From Clavaria fumosa (taxonomy: Eukaryota; Basidiomycota; Agaricomycetes; Agaricales; Clavariaceae): DNA of 64,000 bases. The stretch is from assembly GCA_951802425.1 (NCBI GenBank), contig OX637805.1, positions 2,170,001-2,234,000 of the forward strand, read 5' to 3'. The notes under the pieces are model-generated. The model was not told where the DNA came from. It did no database searches and was given only the letters and a program-made list of their open reading frames with translations. The position numbers were made by a program, and so were the translations under genes. Of the stretch, positions 35,458-46,718 are shown one piece after another. Within the stretch, counting starts at the first letter, position 1; every line of letters begins with the position of its first letter.

Positions 35458-38400
35458 TTAAGGCTGGGCGTCTCGACCAGCTAGCTTGGCCTTGTCAGGG
35501 TGGGCAAGGAAGAAGTCCCGGAGCAGCAGCGCTACGTTGGTGAGGTTCCTACGGGGCTCCCAAGTGTTTTCCTCCACTGGGTATCCCAACCACTTCACCA
35601 AGTACTTCACCCCACGTCCCACCTTCTTAACATCAAGGATCGCCTCCACATCATACTCCAGGTGGTCATCATCAATCGTAGGGGGCAGAGGGGGAGGCAG
35701 GTTCTGAGAAGGGAAGGAAGGGGGGTGGTATGGTGTCAACAGCAACTCATTGAAGACCCAATGGATGCGCCAGGCCCGAGGGAGCTTGAGGCGATACCCA
35801 GCAGGTCCCACCTTCTCCTCAACTGCAAAGGGGCCTGCTCTCTTGTTGTCAAGCTTTTTACAGGGCCGGTCCATCTTCAAGTTTCTAGTATCCAGCCAGA
35901 CCAGATCTCCCTCAGAGTACTCCCGACTTGGGCGTTTCCCCTTATCGTAGCTCTTCTTCATTGCTGCCACCGCTTTCTCCATTGCCTCCTTGGCTGCTCT
36001 TTGGGACTCCGTGAGCTTAGCCATCCACTCGTCCGCCGCCAGGTTCACCTCAGAAGGTGGCCGGAGCCCCCCATTCCATGGGTGTTGTCCATAATCGAGG
36101 AAGAAAGGTGTCTGTCCTGTCGCTGAGTGCTCACGATTATTAAGAGCAAACTCCGCAGTGGACAACCATTCAGCCCAGTCATCCTGGAGATGGTCCACGT
36201 AAGCCCGGAGATAGATCTCCATCTCCTGGTTCGCCCGTTCCATCTGTCCATCAGTCTGTGGATGAAAGGCAGTACTTGGATTTGCCTTTACCTGGATCAT
36301 GGAGTAGAACTCCTTCATGAAGCAGGACACGAACTGGGACCCCCGGTCACTCACAACCTTGTGAGGGACTCCATGGTCACGAAACACTCGATCCCGGAGG
36401 AGACGCGCCACTCCAAGTCCTGTGAGGTTGAGCCCGATCGCTTCGAGCAGTGTCCGTTTTGTGAATTTGTCGACAATAACAAGGATGGCATTATGTCCAC
36501 GAGAGAGGGGGAGGGGACCGACTATGTCCCATGAGATCACCAACCAGGGACCATCGGGCACCAGATGGGGGTGCAGTGGGGCAGCACACTTGGTATGGTC
36601 GGGCTTCGTCCGCTGGCATGTCTCACACCCCTGGGCATACCGATCCGCATCTTTTACCATGTCTGGCCACCAATAACCCTTCACTAGTGCTGCTCTCAAC
36701 TTCCGGGGCCCGGGGTGTCCAGCAGTGGGGAGGTCATGCTCAAACTCGAGAACAGCCTCACGAGCTCCTAGGGGGACCCAAGTGACTATCCCCTTTCGCC
36801 AGAGTCCAGCACGATCTCGTGTCCACTTATCATCAAGCTCCTCCGGCTTCTGTATGTGTACTGCGCTATTTTTCTGGAGTAGCGTCTCCATTTCTGATGT
36901 GAATGACACACGGACTTCCGTTTCCAGGAAAACCTGCACCAGTGCATCCTCCTCCACCATCTCTCCATAGTCCGGTCTCCGGGAGAGTGCATCTGCCTTT
37001 GTATTTGACTTGCCAGTGCGATACTTTATCTCAAAGTCAAAGCACTGGAGCTCTCCAACCCAACGAACCTGCCTCGGCTTCAACTTCTGGGGCTTCTGGA
37101 AGTACTGGAGGTTTGCATGGTCCATCCAGATCTCGATTGTCTCCTCTGCTCCAATGAGGTATGCTCGCCACTCGCGAAGTGCCTGAATCACAGCCAAGAA
37201 CTCCTTGTCATACACATCGTAGTTCTTCTCAGCTGCAGTGAGGGCCTTGGAGATATAGTCAACAACTCTCCAGGTTCCATCCGTCTGCTGCTGCGAGAGC
37301 ACTCCACCAGTTGCCAGGTTGCTTGCATCTGTCTCTACCTTCCATCTCCCTTTGTCCTGAGGCAGAGCCAAGACCGGGGCCGACACGAGTGCCTGGCAGA
37401 GATCTCGGAAGGCTGCTTCCTCCTCCTCCTCCCATTTCCATGGAACATTCCCAGTCAGCCGGAAGAGTGGCTTTGCTCGGGCAGAAAGATTTGGGATGTG
37501 CCGGCGGAGGTAGTTCAGCATCCCATTGAACCTCTGGACATCCTTCACATTCTTAGGATGTGGCCAATCTCGGACTGCCGCACCCTTGGCCGGATCATGC
37601 TCTAGTCTGTTGTGGGAGATCTTCATCCCCAGGAAGATGATCTCACTCTTCTCAAACTTGCATTTACTGAGTTTGAGACACAACCCATTCTCTCCAAACT
37701 TCCTCAAGACCTGATCCATCCAGTACCAGTGTGTAGCCAAGTCCTCTGCAAACACAATGACATCATCCACATAGGCCCTCACATGTCCTCCTGCAATCTC
37801 CTCCCTCAACACATGATTCATGAAGCGTTGGAAGGTAGCAGGGGCATTCTGCAGTCCAAACCACATGACAGCTGGTTTGAAGAGTCCATGGGGTGTCAGG
37901 AAGGCGCAGCGGTGCTGGTGCTCGGGCCAGACCTGCATAGATGGGAAACCTCCCTTTGCATCAATCTTAGAGTAGATCGACGCTCCTTTAAGCACATCCA
38001 CTGTGTCTTGGATGCGGGGGAGGGGGTACTTGTCCTTGATCAGGTGTGCATTCAGCCTCGAGTAGTCGATGATTGGCCGCAGTTTGTCCTTCTCATGTTT
38101 GAAGAAGAAGGGGCTGGCATACGGGGATTTTGAGGGCCGGATTCGTCCAGAAGCAAGCTGCTCATCCACCCAATGGTTCATCTCCACCATCTCCTGCCGT
38201 GTCAAAGAATACAGCTTGGAGGAGAGGTGCTCAGGGTCCTTTTTGAACTCGATCTTAATATTGAAGTCTGATTGGGAGCGGGGAAGTTCATCCCACTTCG
38301 CTTCACTAAACACCAAAGGGTAGTGGCTGGGCCAATCGGGGGTAGGGCCAGAGTTGGGAAAACGGGTGTCCAGAATACTCGTGGATGCGAGGGTACTCGT

Positions 38401-39909
38401 TTTCAGGGGTGCAGAGGCTCGAGGGGATGGGGAACACTGTGGGGGGCAGCGGGTAAGGCTCAGCTCTGCCTTCTGCCAGTCGATATCCGGGTTATGCCGC
38501 TTGAGCCAGTCATGCCCAAGGATGACCTTGTGGGACTGGGTCTTTCCCAGCAGAAAGTGGATCCACTCCTGGTGGTCACCAACTCTCACCAGCACCTCTA
38601 TCCCATACCGGACCTTTCCATTCCTGTTCTGTGTCCCATCCACATTATACATGGTGATTGGGTTCAGCAGGAGAGATGGCTCCAGTCCCACTCCTTTCGC
38701 CCACTCCAAATCCATGAAGCAGTTGGTGCACCCTGAGTCGACAAGGGCCTTCATTGTGGTCCCTTTGCCAGTGCTGAAAGCCTCCAAGTGCACCTGGATG
38801 GCTAGCTCTCGTGGCACATGTTTCCGCACTTCTGGCCGCACTCTGGTTAGGCGCTCTGCCAGTCTCACTTCCTCCTTCACCTCAGCCCCAATTCAGGTAT
38901 GTCTCTGCTGCAAGATAGTATATCAGGGTATACTTGCAGCAGGCACAGGGACGGAAAGGGGGCTGGCACACTTCTTCTCCCCAGTGGGAGTCCTCCTCTC
39001 TCTCTCACACAGCTCTATGCAGGCTCGGAGCCATGCAATCTCTTTCTCATATCCCTCCGCCATTTGGGGGGCACATGGTGCTGCTCGGGTTTGGGCCCTT
39101 GGGACCTGCAGACGTGTATCAGGCAGGGGGCAGAAACGGACAGCATGGCCAGTCTGGTGGCATCGGAAACAACATCTCTCATCAGCAGGGGCCCATCCTC
39201 AGGCCATGGCCACATCTGGAGTACACCGCAGAGGGGTCACAAGAGGTTGCGAAACGGTCACGGCAGGTCGCGGTAGGGTCGCGGTGGGTCGCACGGGGGT
39301 CACAGCAGATTGTGGTGTCCGTTCCGTGAGTATCCCATCCAGTCGCCTTTGCTGGGCATCAAGCCTCTCAGCCAGCACCTTCCATTCTCCATATGTCTCT
39401 GGCATCGGGGAGACACCATAGATTCTCTCCACCAACCTCCTACTCAGGTTCAACTCCAGCCAATGGACTGGGATTCCTGAGTCCTTCTCTGCACTCAACT
39501 TCGCCCGTCGGAACAGTGTCTCGAATTTCGCGAAGAACTCTGGTGCTGTCATGGCACCTTGTTTCAGCCCTGCAATATCGGCAAGGGCAGTCGCACAGTC
39601 ATTCGGGTCATCGAATGCGTGCTTCATCTCCTCCACAAACTCTGCCCAGGTTCCGGCCTCGCCACTACCCAGGATCTCTTCCACCTTCATATTTGCCCAC
39701 TCTGCAGCGAATCCTTCTCCAGTAATTTTGCTCAGAGCAAAAAGGACCTTCACCAGGTCCACAGCATAGACAGTCGAGTTTGCCATAAACAGGAGGCGAA
39801 GGGATCGGAGGAACGTACAGAAGTTCCTTTTCTGCCCATCAAAGGGGGCAACAGATAGGTCAAGCCTCATAGGTTGGGCTACAGGCAGGGCGACATGGTC
39901 TGCCATCAC
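35458..39909 (-). pseudogene. gag-pol: gag-pol polyprotein of Ty3 element 2, single frame with two TGA stops
   Basis: ATG 39909 (MMADHVALPVAQPMRLDL) to the stop at 35458 is one frame of 1484 codons. The order is capsid (VAPFDGQKRNFCTFLRSLRL), zinc knuckle CFRCHQTGHAVRFC, protease VDSGCTNCFMD, RT with AYVDDVIVF, RNase H with KVETDASNLATGG, integrase (zinc-binding HPGPRKLR...CETC, then DIVGPLPL, VVSDRGSQF, FHPQTDGQMERANQE) and a C-terminal chromodomain (YDVEAILDVKKVGRGVKYLV, then KWLGYPVEENTWEP). TGA at 39199-39201 cuts between capsid and knuckle. TGA at 38893-38895 lies upstream of the protease and is CGA in the sister copy. All catalytic residues I can see are kept, so only these stops obviously kill it. 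A programmed read-through at 39199 cannot be excluded from this copy alone. Confidence 0.9.
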
Positions 39910-40480
39910 AGGCCCTGGATGCTGTAAATAAAGTTCCAGGCCTTGGGCACTCAGGATTTCTTCGATCTCTTAACAGTCCTGTCCTCTTAGGCTGCTCTTC
40001 TGTGTACTTATGTACCTATAGAACTCTTATTCTATGAAACTTTTGTTAACGTGGGGCCCAAATGGTGTCCCAGGTGGTCACTCCACAACTCCTAATGAGT
40101 TGCCCATGCGCCCTTCTGACAATGGTCACAGAGCAAGGGCCCTGTCCACTGGACCAGGAAACTACAGAAAGACTATGTAGGGGCCTTTCCTCGCCCTGTA
40201 CACTACACAATTCACTGGTATGTAGCTGTAAAACAAAGTTCTGGGCCTTGGGCACTCGGTATCACTTGGGGAGGGTCACAGTTGACTTCCTCCTGGTCTG
40301 GTCACATGTATCTACACACAGTAAAAATTTCGCGCGGTTCTGTTACACACCGCGGGCAGGGTAAAGGAGAAGAGGATGATAGGGGCTGAGCTGTGACAAC
40401 GTGTCACAGTTTGAAATTAAGGGTCCAGGCTAGCCGGGTTAGGACATGGGGCTAGGGCGGACAGGCGGATCTTAGTATTA
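39910..40480 (-). other. 5' leader of Ty3 element 2
   Basis: 571 bp between the 5' LTR and gag. Right after the LTR the minus strand reads TAATACTAAGATCCGCC, the presumed primer-binding region. Element 1 has a similar TAATATCAAAGTCTGAACC at the same place, so both families may use a related priming site. I do not assign the tRNA. No ORF of note. Confidence 0.55.
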
Positions 40481-40768
40481 TATCAGACTGGGTCTCACAC
40501 AACTTAAGTGTAAGGTCATGACAACAATACTAAGATAAGGGGAAAAGGGTACAAGAATGGAAAAGACGTAGTATATATAGCAAATGCTTTGGCATTTGCC
40601 AGTGTTCCCACGCTCAGACCTCTCAGATCACGTGACGCGCCCAGGCCCAAGTCATGTGATCTCCCGATTATGTAATCCTCCACCACAGGTCATGTGACCT
40701 TCCAACAATCTTCTCTAATTTCTCCACAACTCCTCCTTTTGGGATGGCTTAGGTAAGCAATCCTAACA
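40481..40768 (-). repeat. 5' LTR of Ty3 element 2 (288 bp)
   Basis: Same termini and length as 35159-35446. Its outer end abuts the target duplication CACCT at 40769. Confidence 0.93.
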
Positions 40769-41690
40769 CACCTTGAACAAAGTTCAAGGAGAAAAGTGCA
40801 AAGCACTCCTTGATATGTGCTCCCAAGTGAAATTTCCCTACTGTTGTGATAATCTTCAGGCCATCATCAAGATGCAGGTATTTGCTTGCTTCAACTCGGT
40901 CCCAAAAGTGTCTTCCCCATTCACATCCTATGTCATAGACAAAAAGCACCTTCTTGATGACATTTACTCTCTGAAGGGCTTGGCAAAGTGAATAATCAAT
41001 GTTTGTCTGCCTGAAAAAACAAAACTTAGCCCAGACACCTTGAAGATTATAAGTCTTACCTCTCTCCCTTCTGAAGATCAACGAAGCTGTGTGGATACAA
41101 GCATCCATGATGTGCACAAGCACATACTCTGCCTCCAGTTGCTCGTAGGTGATCTCGTTTTCGTCCACTGTGACCGTTCACCTGGGTAATTGCTCGATGA
41201 TTGTGACATCTTGGTTTCTATAGAATGTTGTCAACAAATATCCTGAATGGTGTCCAACTTGAAGGGTCACCTGTTTTACTTCGACAGATGCAGCAATGTG
41301 AGCTTGGTAGGGTTTATCCTGGACCATAAAACCTCTTCCATCACTTAAGGAGACATCACCCTCAGAGCATTTCAACTTCACATGCTCCAGTTTAAAATTT
41401 CCATCAGCTACGATAGATCGGTGATAAATGCTACTGTAATTTTTAATCAATTTCTGCATTTGGAAAAAAATTTAATGAACTTACGGATTCATGGATTCTT
41501 TCACCTCTTCAACTGCCACATTTATTCCAGGTTGAGGGCAGGTAGGGCAAAAAAGTGCAAGGTCACCAGGTGTCTGCTCTTGCTCAGGATGATGTGCAAA
41601 TCCTGCCCTCTTAAGCATTTCCAGATGCCTCCACTGTCTTGAGACCCTCATGAGTTCACAGTAACGATCCTGAAAACCTTTAATTATCAT
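40769..41690 (-). pseudogene. KDZ transposase, N-terminal/central part, interrupted by Ty3 element 2
   Basis: Reading toward lower coordinates: YCELMRVSRQWRHLEMLKRA with GFAHHPEQ and GDLALFCPTCPQPGINVA (41690-41481), the cysteine-containing lead-in of KDZ transposases. After an intron comes VADGNFKLEHVKLKCSEGDV, then SLSDGRGFMV (41459-41178), carrying the first catalytic-type Asp of the family. Next are NIDYSLCQALQ, VLFVYDIGCEWGRHFWDRVE and GKFHLGAHIKECFALFSLNF (41168-40769). The frame ends in FVQG at the Ty3 border and resumes at 35158. The N-terminus beyond 41690 is not found; there the sequence changes to the divergent plus-strand gene. Family call is confident. Confidence 0.88.
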
Positions 41691-41691
41691 C

Positions 41692-43346
41692 CAGATAATT
41701 ATCAGGAAGACAACAGATCTTGGGGGAAGCTGAACTATGACGATGCTGGCTACCCCCTCCTTGGGAAACTCCCACTTGACGTCTCACTTCCTTCTTTGAA
41801 GGATGTGATTCATGAATTTGTGAAGGCTGTCTACTGTAAGATTTTTTTCTCACTTCTGAATCATGACTTATATCATTTTCAGTGGTTCAAAAACAAACTG
41901 CACTTGTTCCATGGAAAAGAATCACTGCCAGTCCTGAAGAATTTGTAAAGGATGGCATTCTGCCAGACAGCCACCTTCAAGATCCTTCATACATGCCCAA
42001 GACTGAGGCAATTGCCTTGTATTCTTACTGGTACACAAAACAGCAGCAAGGCCTGAGGCCTTTGACATTCATCAGGTTGGATATGGATTCAGATGTGGGA
42101 AACGAAGTGTTAGATGATGGTCCAGATGCCGCTGACAAGGATGCAGAGCTGGAGGCAAAGGGGACAGACGCGCTGTCTGAGAGAGCGCTGACAGTTGACA
42201 AGGGCAAGAAAGTAGTTGGATTCGAGCCTGCCCCAGGCTCTCCAGCAACAGCCATCAACTGTCTTGCATACCTGAAGAAACTAACAAATCAACAAGACTA
42301 CGTCCATGCACTCAAGCTTCTCCAATATGCGGTATGTTTATTTGTCTTTTGAGGGTCAGTATCTGAGTCTGTGGCAGCATCCAGGAACCACCAGCCGTCT
42401 CATCCCAGCAACCTTCGCCTGCTGGACATTTGACAACGAATGGCTACCGAAGGAATTTTTCTCTTCAGACCTTGAACATCCGGACAGTGCTGTTGCCTTT
42501 TCTGATTGGATCAGAGCATCGTCTTGGAGAGGCTCTTTGCCAAACTCAGTGGCACCACCTGGGTTCATCGAAAGGATATTGCTCGGCCTAGGACTCGGAC
42601 TCAAACAACTCAGCGAAATCCTTTTCACTGAGCCTGACTCTATTGCGCCAAATACACCAGGATATTGTCTCAATGCTGAGCTTCCACTGTGGGATGCAAT
42701 GACCCAAGCTGCTGCTTACTTGTCTGCTAGTGTTAAAACATAAGAATTTATTTGTTCTGTCTCTTTTAAGTCTAAATGAAAATTTAGACTGGAAGCCAAT
42801 GCATTGCAAACCTCTCAGGGTGTTATGCAGACTCTGAAGCCTTGACCATTTAAGCTCAGCAGCCTTCCATCTTTGATCCAACGGGCATCACAGGATATGG
42901 GTCTGGGTCACCATGACGTACAAAGCCTTGGCAATGATTGGTATGCATTATGTGAGGCATGGATTGCTGCTGAGACAGCTTTGGGGAGCCTTGGAGGGAC
43001 TCCATTAAAATTGGAGAATCGACAGGTTGCAGTTCCTGAATCACTCAGGAACTGGAGTCAAGCACGCCAAGCTCGTAACTGGGATGACACACAAGACTTT
43101 TCGGGGATTGCAGATGACATGGCCAACTGGTGGCAACAAATAATGCCACATGGAGTTCTGCGCGATGCAGATGCGCTCATCCTGACTGACTGGTGTGGGG
43201 CAGGGCTCGCAGGTATTGCGATGGTTATGGTAGGAATGAAGACGTGGGGATTGATGCTGAAAGACAATGACAAGGTCGACTGGACCACAATGGTACAAGA
43301 CATTTCAGCTGTTTTCAAACTGATTCCATTGGCTCGAGGCCTGTGA
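41692..43346 (+). CDS. Second gene of the KDZ region: conserved agaricomycete repetitive protein, partial, several exons
   Basis: Plus-strand gene running away from the KDZ transposase. Exon 1 is open from about 41692 (DNRSWGKLNYDDAGYPLLGK, then LPSLKDVIHEFVKAVY) and has no visible ATG. An intron of ~45 nt at 41838 leads to TALVPWKRITASPEEFVKDG, then SYMPKTEAIALYSYWYTKQQ. Further exons hold ATFACWTFDNEWLPKEFFSS (near 42420) and NDWYALCEAWIAAETALGSL, then FSGIADDMANWWQQIMPHGV (42873-43346), ending in a stop. I recognise this as a type of hypothetical protein repeated in mushroom genomes beside transposons; its role is unknown. Position between the transposase and the right satellite array suggests it is element cargo or a helper. 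Some exon joins (42340-42420, 42740-42870) are unresolved. Confidence 0.5.
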
Positions 43347-43567
43347 GTCTATCTCAAATAATTGTGATTACAACTATTAACAAAGCACAGGAATAAATCA
43401 CTAAGGAGAGGAAGAGACCAAGGAAAAGAGGCAGTGATAGGTGCAAAAAGAGTCAAAGTGGGAACTGCGACTTGAAATATGTTACTTATCAATGAAGTAC
43501 ATAGAAATATTGTGGACAGTAACCACGTACATAAAGTGAATTACATGACAGTTGCCAGAGATGCAAA

Positions 43568-44085
43568 ATATCCTATGTAATGTGGTGGCCTTGATTCAAA
43601 CCAGTCAAGGATATCCTATTTAATTTGGTGGCCTGGATTCAAACCAGTCAAGGATATCCTATTTAATTTGTTGGCTTGGATTCAAACTAGTTAAGGATAT
43701 CCTATTTAATTTGGTGGCTTCAATTCAAACCAGTCAAGGATATCATATTTAATTTGGTGGCTTGGATTCAAACCAGTCAAGGATATCCTATTTAATTTGG
43801 TGGCTTGGATTCAAACCAGTCAAGGATATCCTATTTAATTTGTTGGCTTGGATTCAATCCAATTAAGGATATCTTATTTAATATGGTAGCTTGGATTCAA
43901 ATCAGTCAAGGATATCCTATTTAATTTGGTAGTCTTGATTCAATCCAATCAAGGATATCCTATTTAATATGGTAGCTTGGATTCAAACCAGTCAAGGATA
44001 TCCTATTTAATTTGGTAGTCTTGATTCAATCCAATCAAGGATATCCTATTTAATGTGGTAGTCTTGATTCAAACCAGTCAAGGAT
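43568..44085. repeat. 43-bp tandem satellite array, about 12 units, opposite orientation to the left array
   Basis: Unit AAGGATATCCTATTTAATTT, then GGTGGCTTGGATTCAAACCA, then GTC. Its reverse complement (GACTGGTTTGAATCCAAGCC...) is the unit of 31736-33395, best matching that array's outermost diverged units. The array stops at 44085, where palindrome copy 1 begins, so its outer end may be missing. Confidence 0.9.
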
Positions 44086-45174
44086 CACCACATCCTGTAG
44101 TTTTGATATATCATATGCACCAAATTGATGCATTTGAGTGATGAACAATTAGCATCAATTGGTGCATGCACCTGATGTATCACTTTGGAGCATCTGATGC
44201 ATTACCTCCTCATTGGGTGTGGATGGTACATCTGATATATCATGATGCCAGATGATGCATCTGCCATAGCCATAGACAGTGAATGTATCATGCATACATA
44301 ATGTTGATGTATCAGCATGTCAGCATCTGATGTATTGTTGAAGCAGTTCTGGAAATTTGGCACATCTGATATAACATGGACATTCAATACATCACTGCCA
44401 ATGCTTATCCAAAAATGAATAAAAAAGCGGATTTATTATCATTAAACTTAAACTTATTAATGTATTACAGTAATGACTAATATTAAATCTATTTCTATAT
44501 AAATTCTATTTATTCACACTCTATCACAAGTCCTGAAGTTGGGAGAAAGTGGGGGGGGAAGCAGGGCAAGTTGCTGTATTTATATGCCACGCTTTGTGGC
44601 TGTGCAAACGCGTGACATGGTAACGTTGATTAGGTGTTACCATGTCACGCATTTGCACAGCCACAATGTGCGGCATATAAATACAGCAACTTGCCCTGCT
44701 TCCCCCCCCACTTTCTCCCAACTTCAGGACTTGTGATAGAGTGTGAATAAATAGAATTTATATAGAAATAGATTTAATATTAGTCATTACTGTAATACAT
44801 TAATAAGTTTAAGTTTAATGATAATAAATCCGCTTTTTTATTCATTTTTGGATAAGCATTGGCAGTGATGTATTGAATGTCCATGTTATATCAGATGTGC
44901 CAAATTTCCAGAACTGCTTCAACAATACATCAGATGCTGACATGCTGATACATCAACATTATGTATGCATGATACATTCACTGTCTATGGCTATGGCAGA
45001 TGCATCATCTGGCATCATGATATATCAGATGTACCATCCACACCCAATGAGGAGGTAATGCATCAGATGCTCCAAAGTGATACATCAGGTGCATGCACCA
45101 ATTGATGCTAATTGTTCATCACTCAAATGCATCAATTTGGTGCATATGATATATCAAAACTACAGGATCGCCTG
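44086..45174. mobile_element. Palindromic fold-back element, copy 1 (1089 bp)
   Basis: Almost the whole element is one inverted repeat: two arms of ~535 bp around a ~15-bp centre near 44631 (GTTGATTAGGTGTTA). Termini are CACCACATCCTGTAG on the left and, reversed, CAGGCGATCCTGTAG on the right. It appears identical in length and sequence to copy 2 at 51108. No coding frame of note; apparent ORFs occur as mirror pairs. The left flank is the satellite array and the right flank is Helitron helicase, without a target duplication, so one border was rearranged after or during insertion. Confidence 0.9.
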
Positions 45175-45351
45175 GGTCAGTCTGTCAAGTTCGCCGGTCT
45201 TGATCTCCGTGTTCCTGTATTTTCACATGGGCAACTCTACGTGGCACTGTCTCGCTGTACATCTGGCCGTCGCATCAAGATCCTCCTTCCACCAAATGCG
45301 TCTGAGCCTATGACTATGAATGTAGTTTATCCAGAAGTCTTGCTAGATTGA
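45175..45351 (+). pseudogene. Helitron RepHel helicase, C-terminal end only
   Basis: The frame reads [20 protein letters not shown], then [20 protein letters not shown] and ends VVYPEVLLD with TGA. This is the last conserved block of the Pif1-like helicase of Helitrons (motif VI region 'GQLYVALSR'). The preceding 'NKSQ' of the family is replaced by the end of palindrome copy 1, so the cut lies inside the motif. The rest of the Rep/helicase protein is absent from the window. Confidence 0.9.
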
Positions 45352-45499
45352 ATTGTAACCACTTACTTTATTGTAATATCAAGAGTCATCTGCTTCGTCT
45401 CAAAGTTCTTCCAGTAGTCATCTGTCACTCACTGTCTCAGACGGTGTCAAAAAGACATGGATTCGCAAATTACTGGGAGGATCCAAATGAGATGCACTG

Positions 45500-45514
45500 A
45501 TGCTGTATATATAC
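45500..45514 (+). promoter_or_regulatory. TATA-like box of the Helitron accessory gene
   Basis: GCTGTATATATACC about 35-40 bp before the ATG at 45545, between the helicase stop and the accessory gene. Confidence 0.5.
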
Positions 45515-46455
45515 CTGTGCTAGGCCCTGTATCACGAACACATTATGTCGGCCGCGCTTACAGTCCTTGCTCCTCTCGAATCCCCGCGCTCCCTCAGTGG
45601 CTCTCCTAAGACCATCATCTTCAATGCCCAGCTCTGGATGGGCCATGGCCAGCCTCCCCTTATATGTCAGTTTCGCTACTTCAATGCCGGTGATATGGCA
45701 TTCTCCGACCTCGGTTTCTACTTTCTCCATGCAAATGTGCATCTGTGGTATTTTAATTGTTCAGTTAGTTTACATCGGAGTAAGATTCTCAAGATGCACA
45801 ACAATCTTCCGTCACACTCTGCAGCTATGAAGGCTGAGGATTTCAACATTATTGGAGATATTGTCTGGGTGAGCAGTCGCTTACATATGTGCGCACAATG
45901 TCTAATCCCTTCACTTTCACAAAGCTCATCCCTATCGATGAGATTGACGAGAGCCATGTCTGCCGCTATGCTTGGGTGACCGCAAATGGCATCACAGTCA
46001 ACTGCAATCAAGCTGAGGGTGTGTTCGACATGGACATCAACCAATACCTTCAGTCTATCAAGGATTTGGTCACAGTCAATCGCCCGGTCTTTCCTGTCCG
46101 TGCATGCTATGACCTCTCTTCCATGCGCTATAAAAACAAGAAACCTCACCTTCGGAATGGACGATATGTGGTCCTTACTGGATATCTGACACGAACCATC
46201 AACAGTGGCAACGGGACATTGGATCGTTTTGTTGTTGATATTGAGAATGTCACGCATCTCGGGCAAGCACCGCCACCTACTGCACCGACCACTTCATCTT
46301 CCCCTGGTGCGCCTTCATGATTTTAGCTTACATCCTGTGACTGACTCTGTAATCTGCAGTTGCGTCTGATGCCTCTACCAAAAAACTCAAGTTTAGTTTC
46401 TCTCAGATGGCTAAAGCCGGGTCTAAACGTCCCAGGACCTCTAAGACTCAGGAAC

Positions 46456-46714
46456 TATTGAATATTCGGTAGGACATTTTGTCGGACTTTGAATTCTATC
46501 TACATACGCGCTTAGCTCCACTACGAGCACCTCAGTATCTTGCTTATACTGAGGTGTGAGTGGTCTTTATTAGACTAGTCTTTCTTCATTGATACTTACG
46601 TGCCTTTAGTACGCTCACTATAACCTAGGTATCTTTACCATATCAATACAGTATCTTGCTTATACTGAGGTTACGCTCACTATAACCTAGCTGCTCCCGC
46701 CCATAATCTCAATA
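46456..46714 (+). repeat. 5' LTR of the copia element (259 bp)
   Basis: Ends TATTGA/TCAATA. Internally it has the hairpin CCTCAGTAT-CTTGCTT-ATACTGAGG and a second copy of CAGTATCTTGCTTATACTGA, plus ACGCTCACTATAACCTAG twice. Confidence 0.95.
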
Positions 46715-46718
46715 GATT

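Larger units (their letters stand above)
35159..40768 (-). mobile_element. Complete Ty3/Gypsy chromovirus, element 2, inserted in the KDZ transposase
   Basis: LTRs 35159-35446 and 40481-40768 are each exactly 288 bp. The flanks are the perfect 5-bp target duplication CACCT (35154-35158 and 40769-40773). Removing the element and one CACCT restores the KDZ frame at FVQ-GVGQLDGE. On the minus strand the LTR starts TGTTAGGATTGC and ends CTGATA. A purine tract (AAGAGGGGGGTGA) precedes the 3' LTR. The internal region holds one gag-pol frame with two TGA stops. It is the sister of the element at 59965. Confidence 0.95.

Noticed and set aside
35486..39421. Plus-strand ORFs up to 355 aa opposite the Ty3 gag-pol (likewise 60294-63544)
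   Set aside because: They mirror the polyprotein codons on the other strand, recur at the same places in both sister elements, and show no domains.
44202..45058. Mirror-image ORFs in the palindromes (61 and 65 aa, repeated at 51 and 58 kb)
   Set aside because: They arise from the inverted repeat itself, differ between strands only by mirror imaging, and have no start context or domain. Recurrence reflects element copies, not selection.
44086..45174. Palindrome as a Helitron or a hAT MITE
   Set aside because: It makes a 7-bp target duplication (Helitrons make none; hAT makes 8), lacks TC...CTRR ends, and its termini start CACCAC/CAGGCG.
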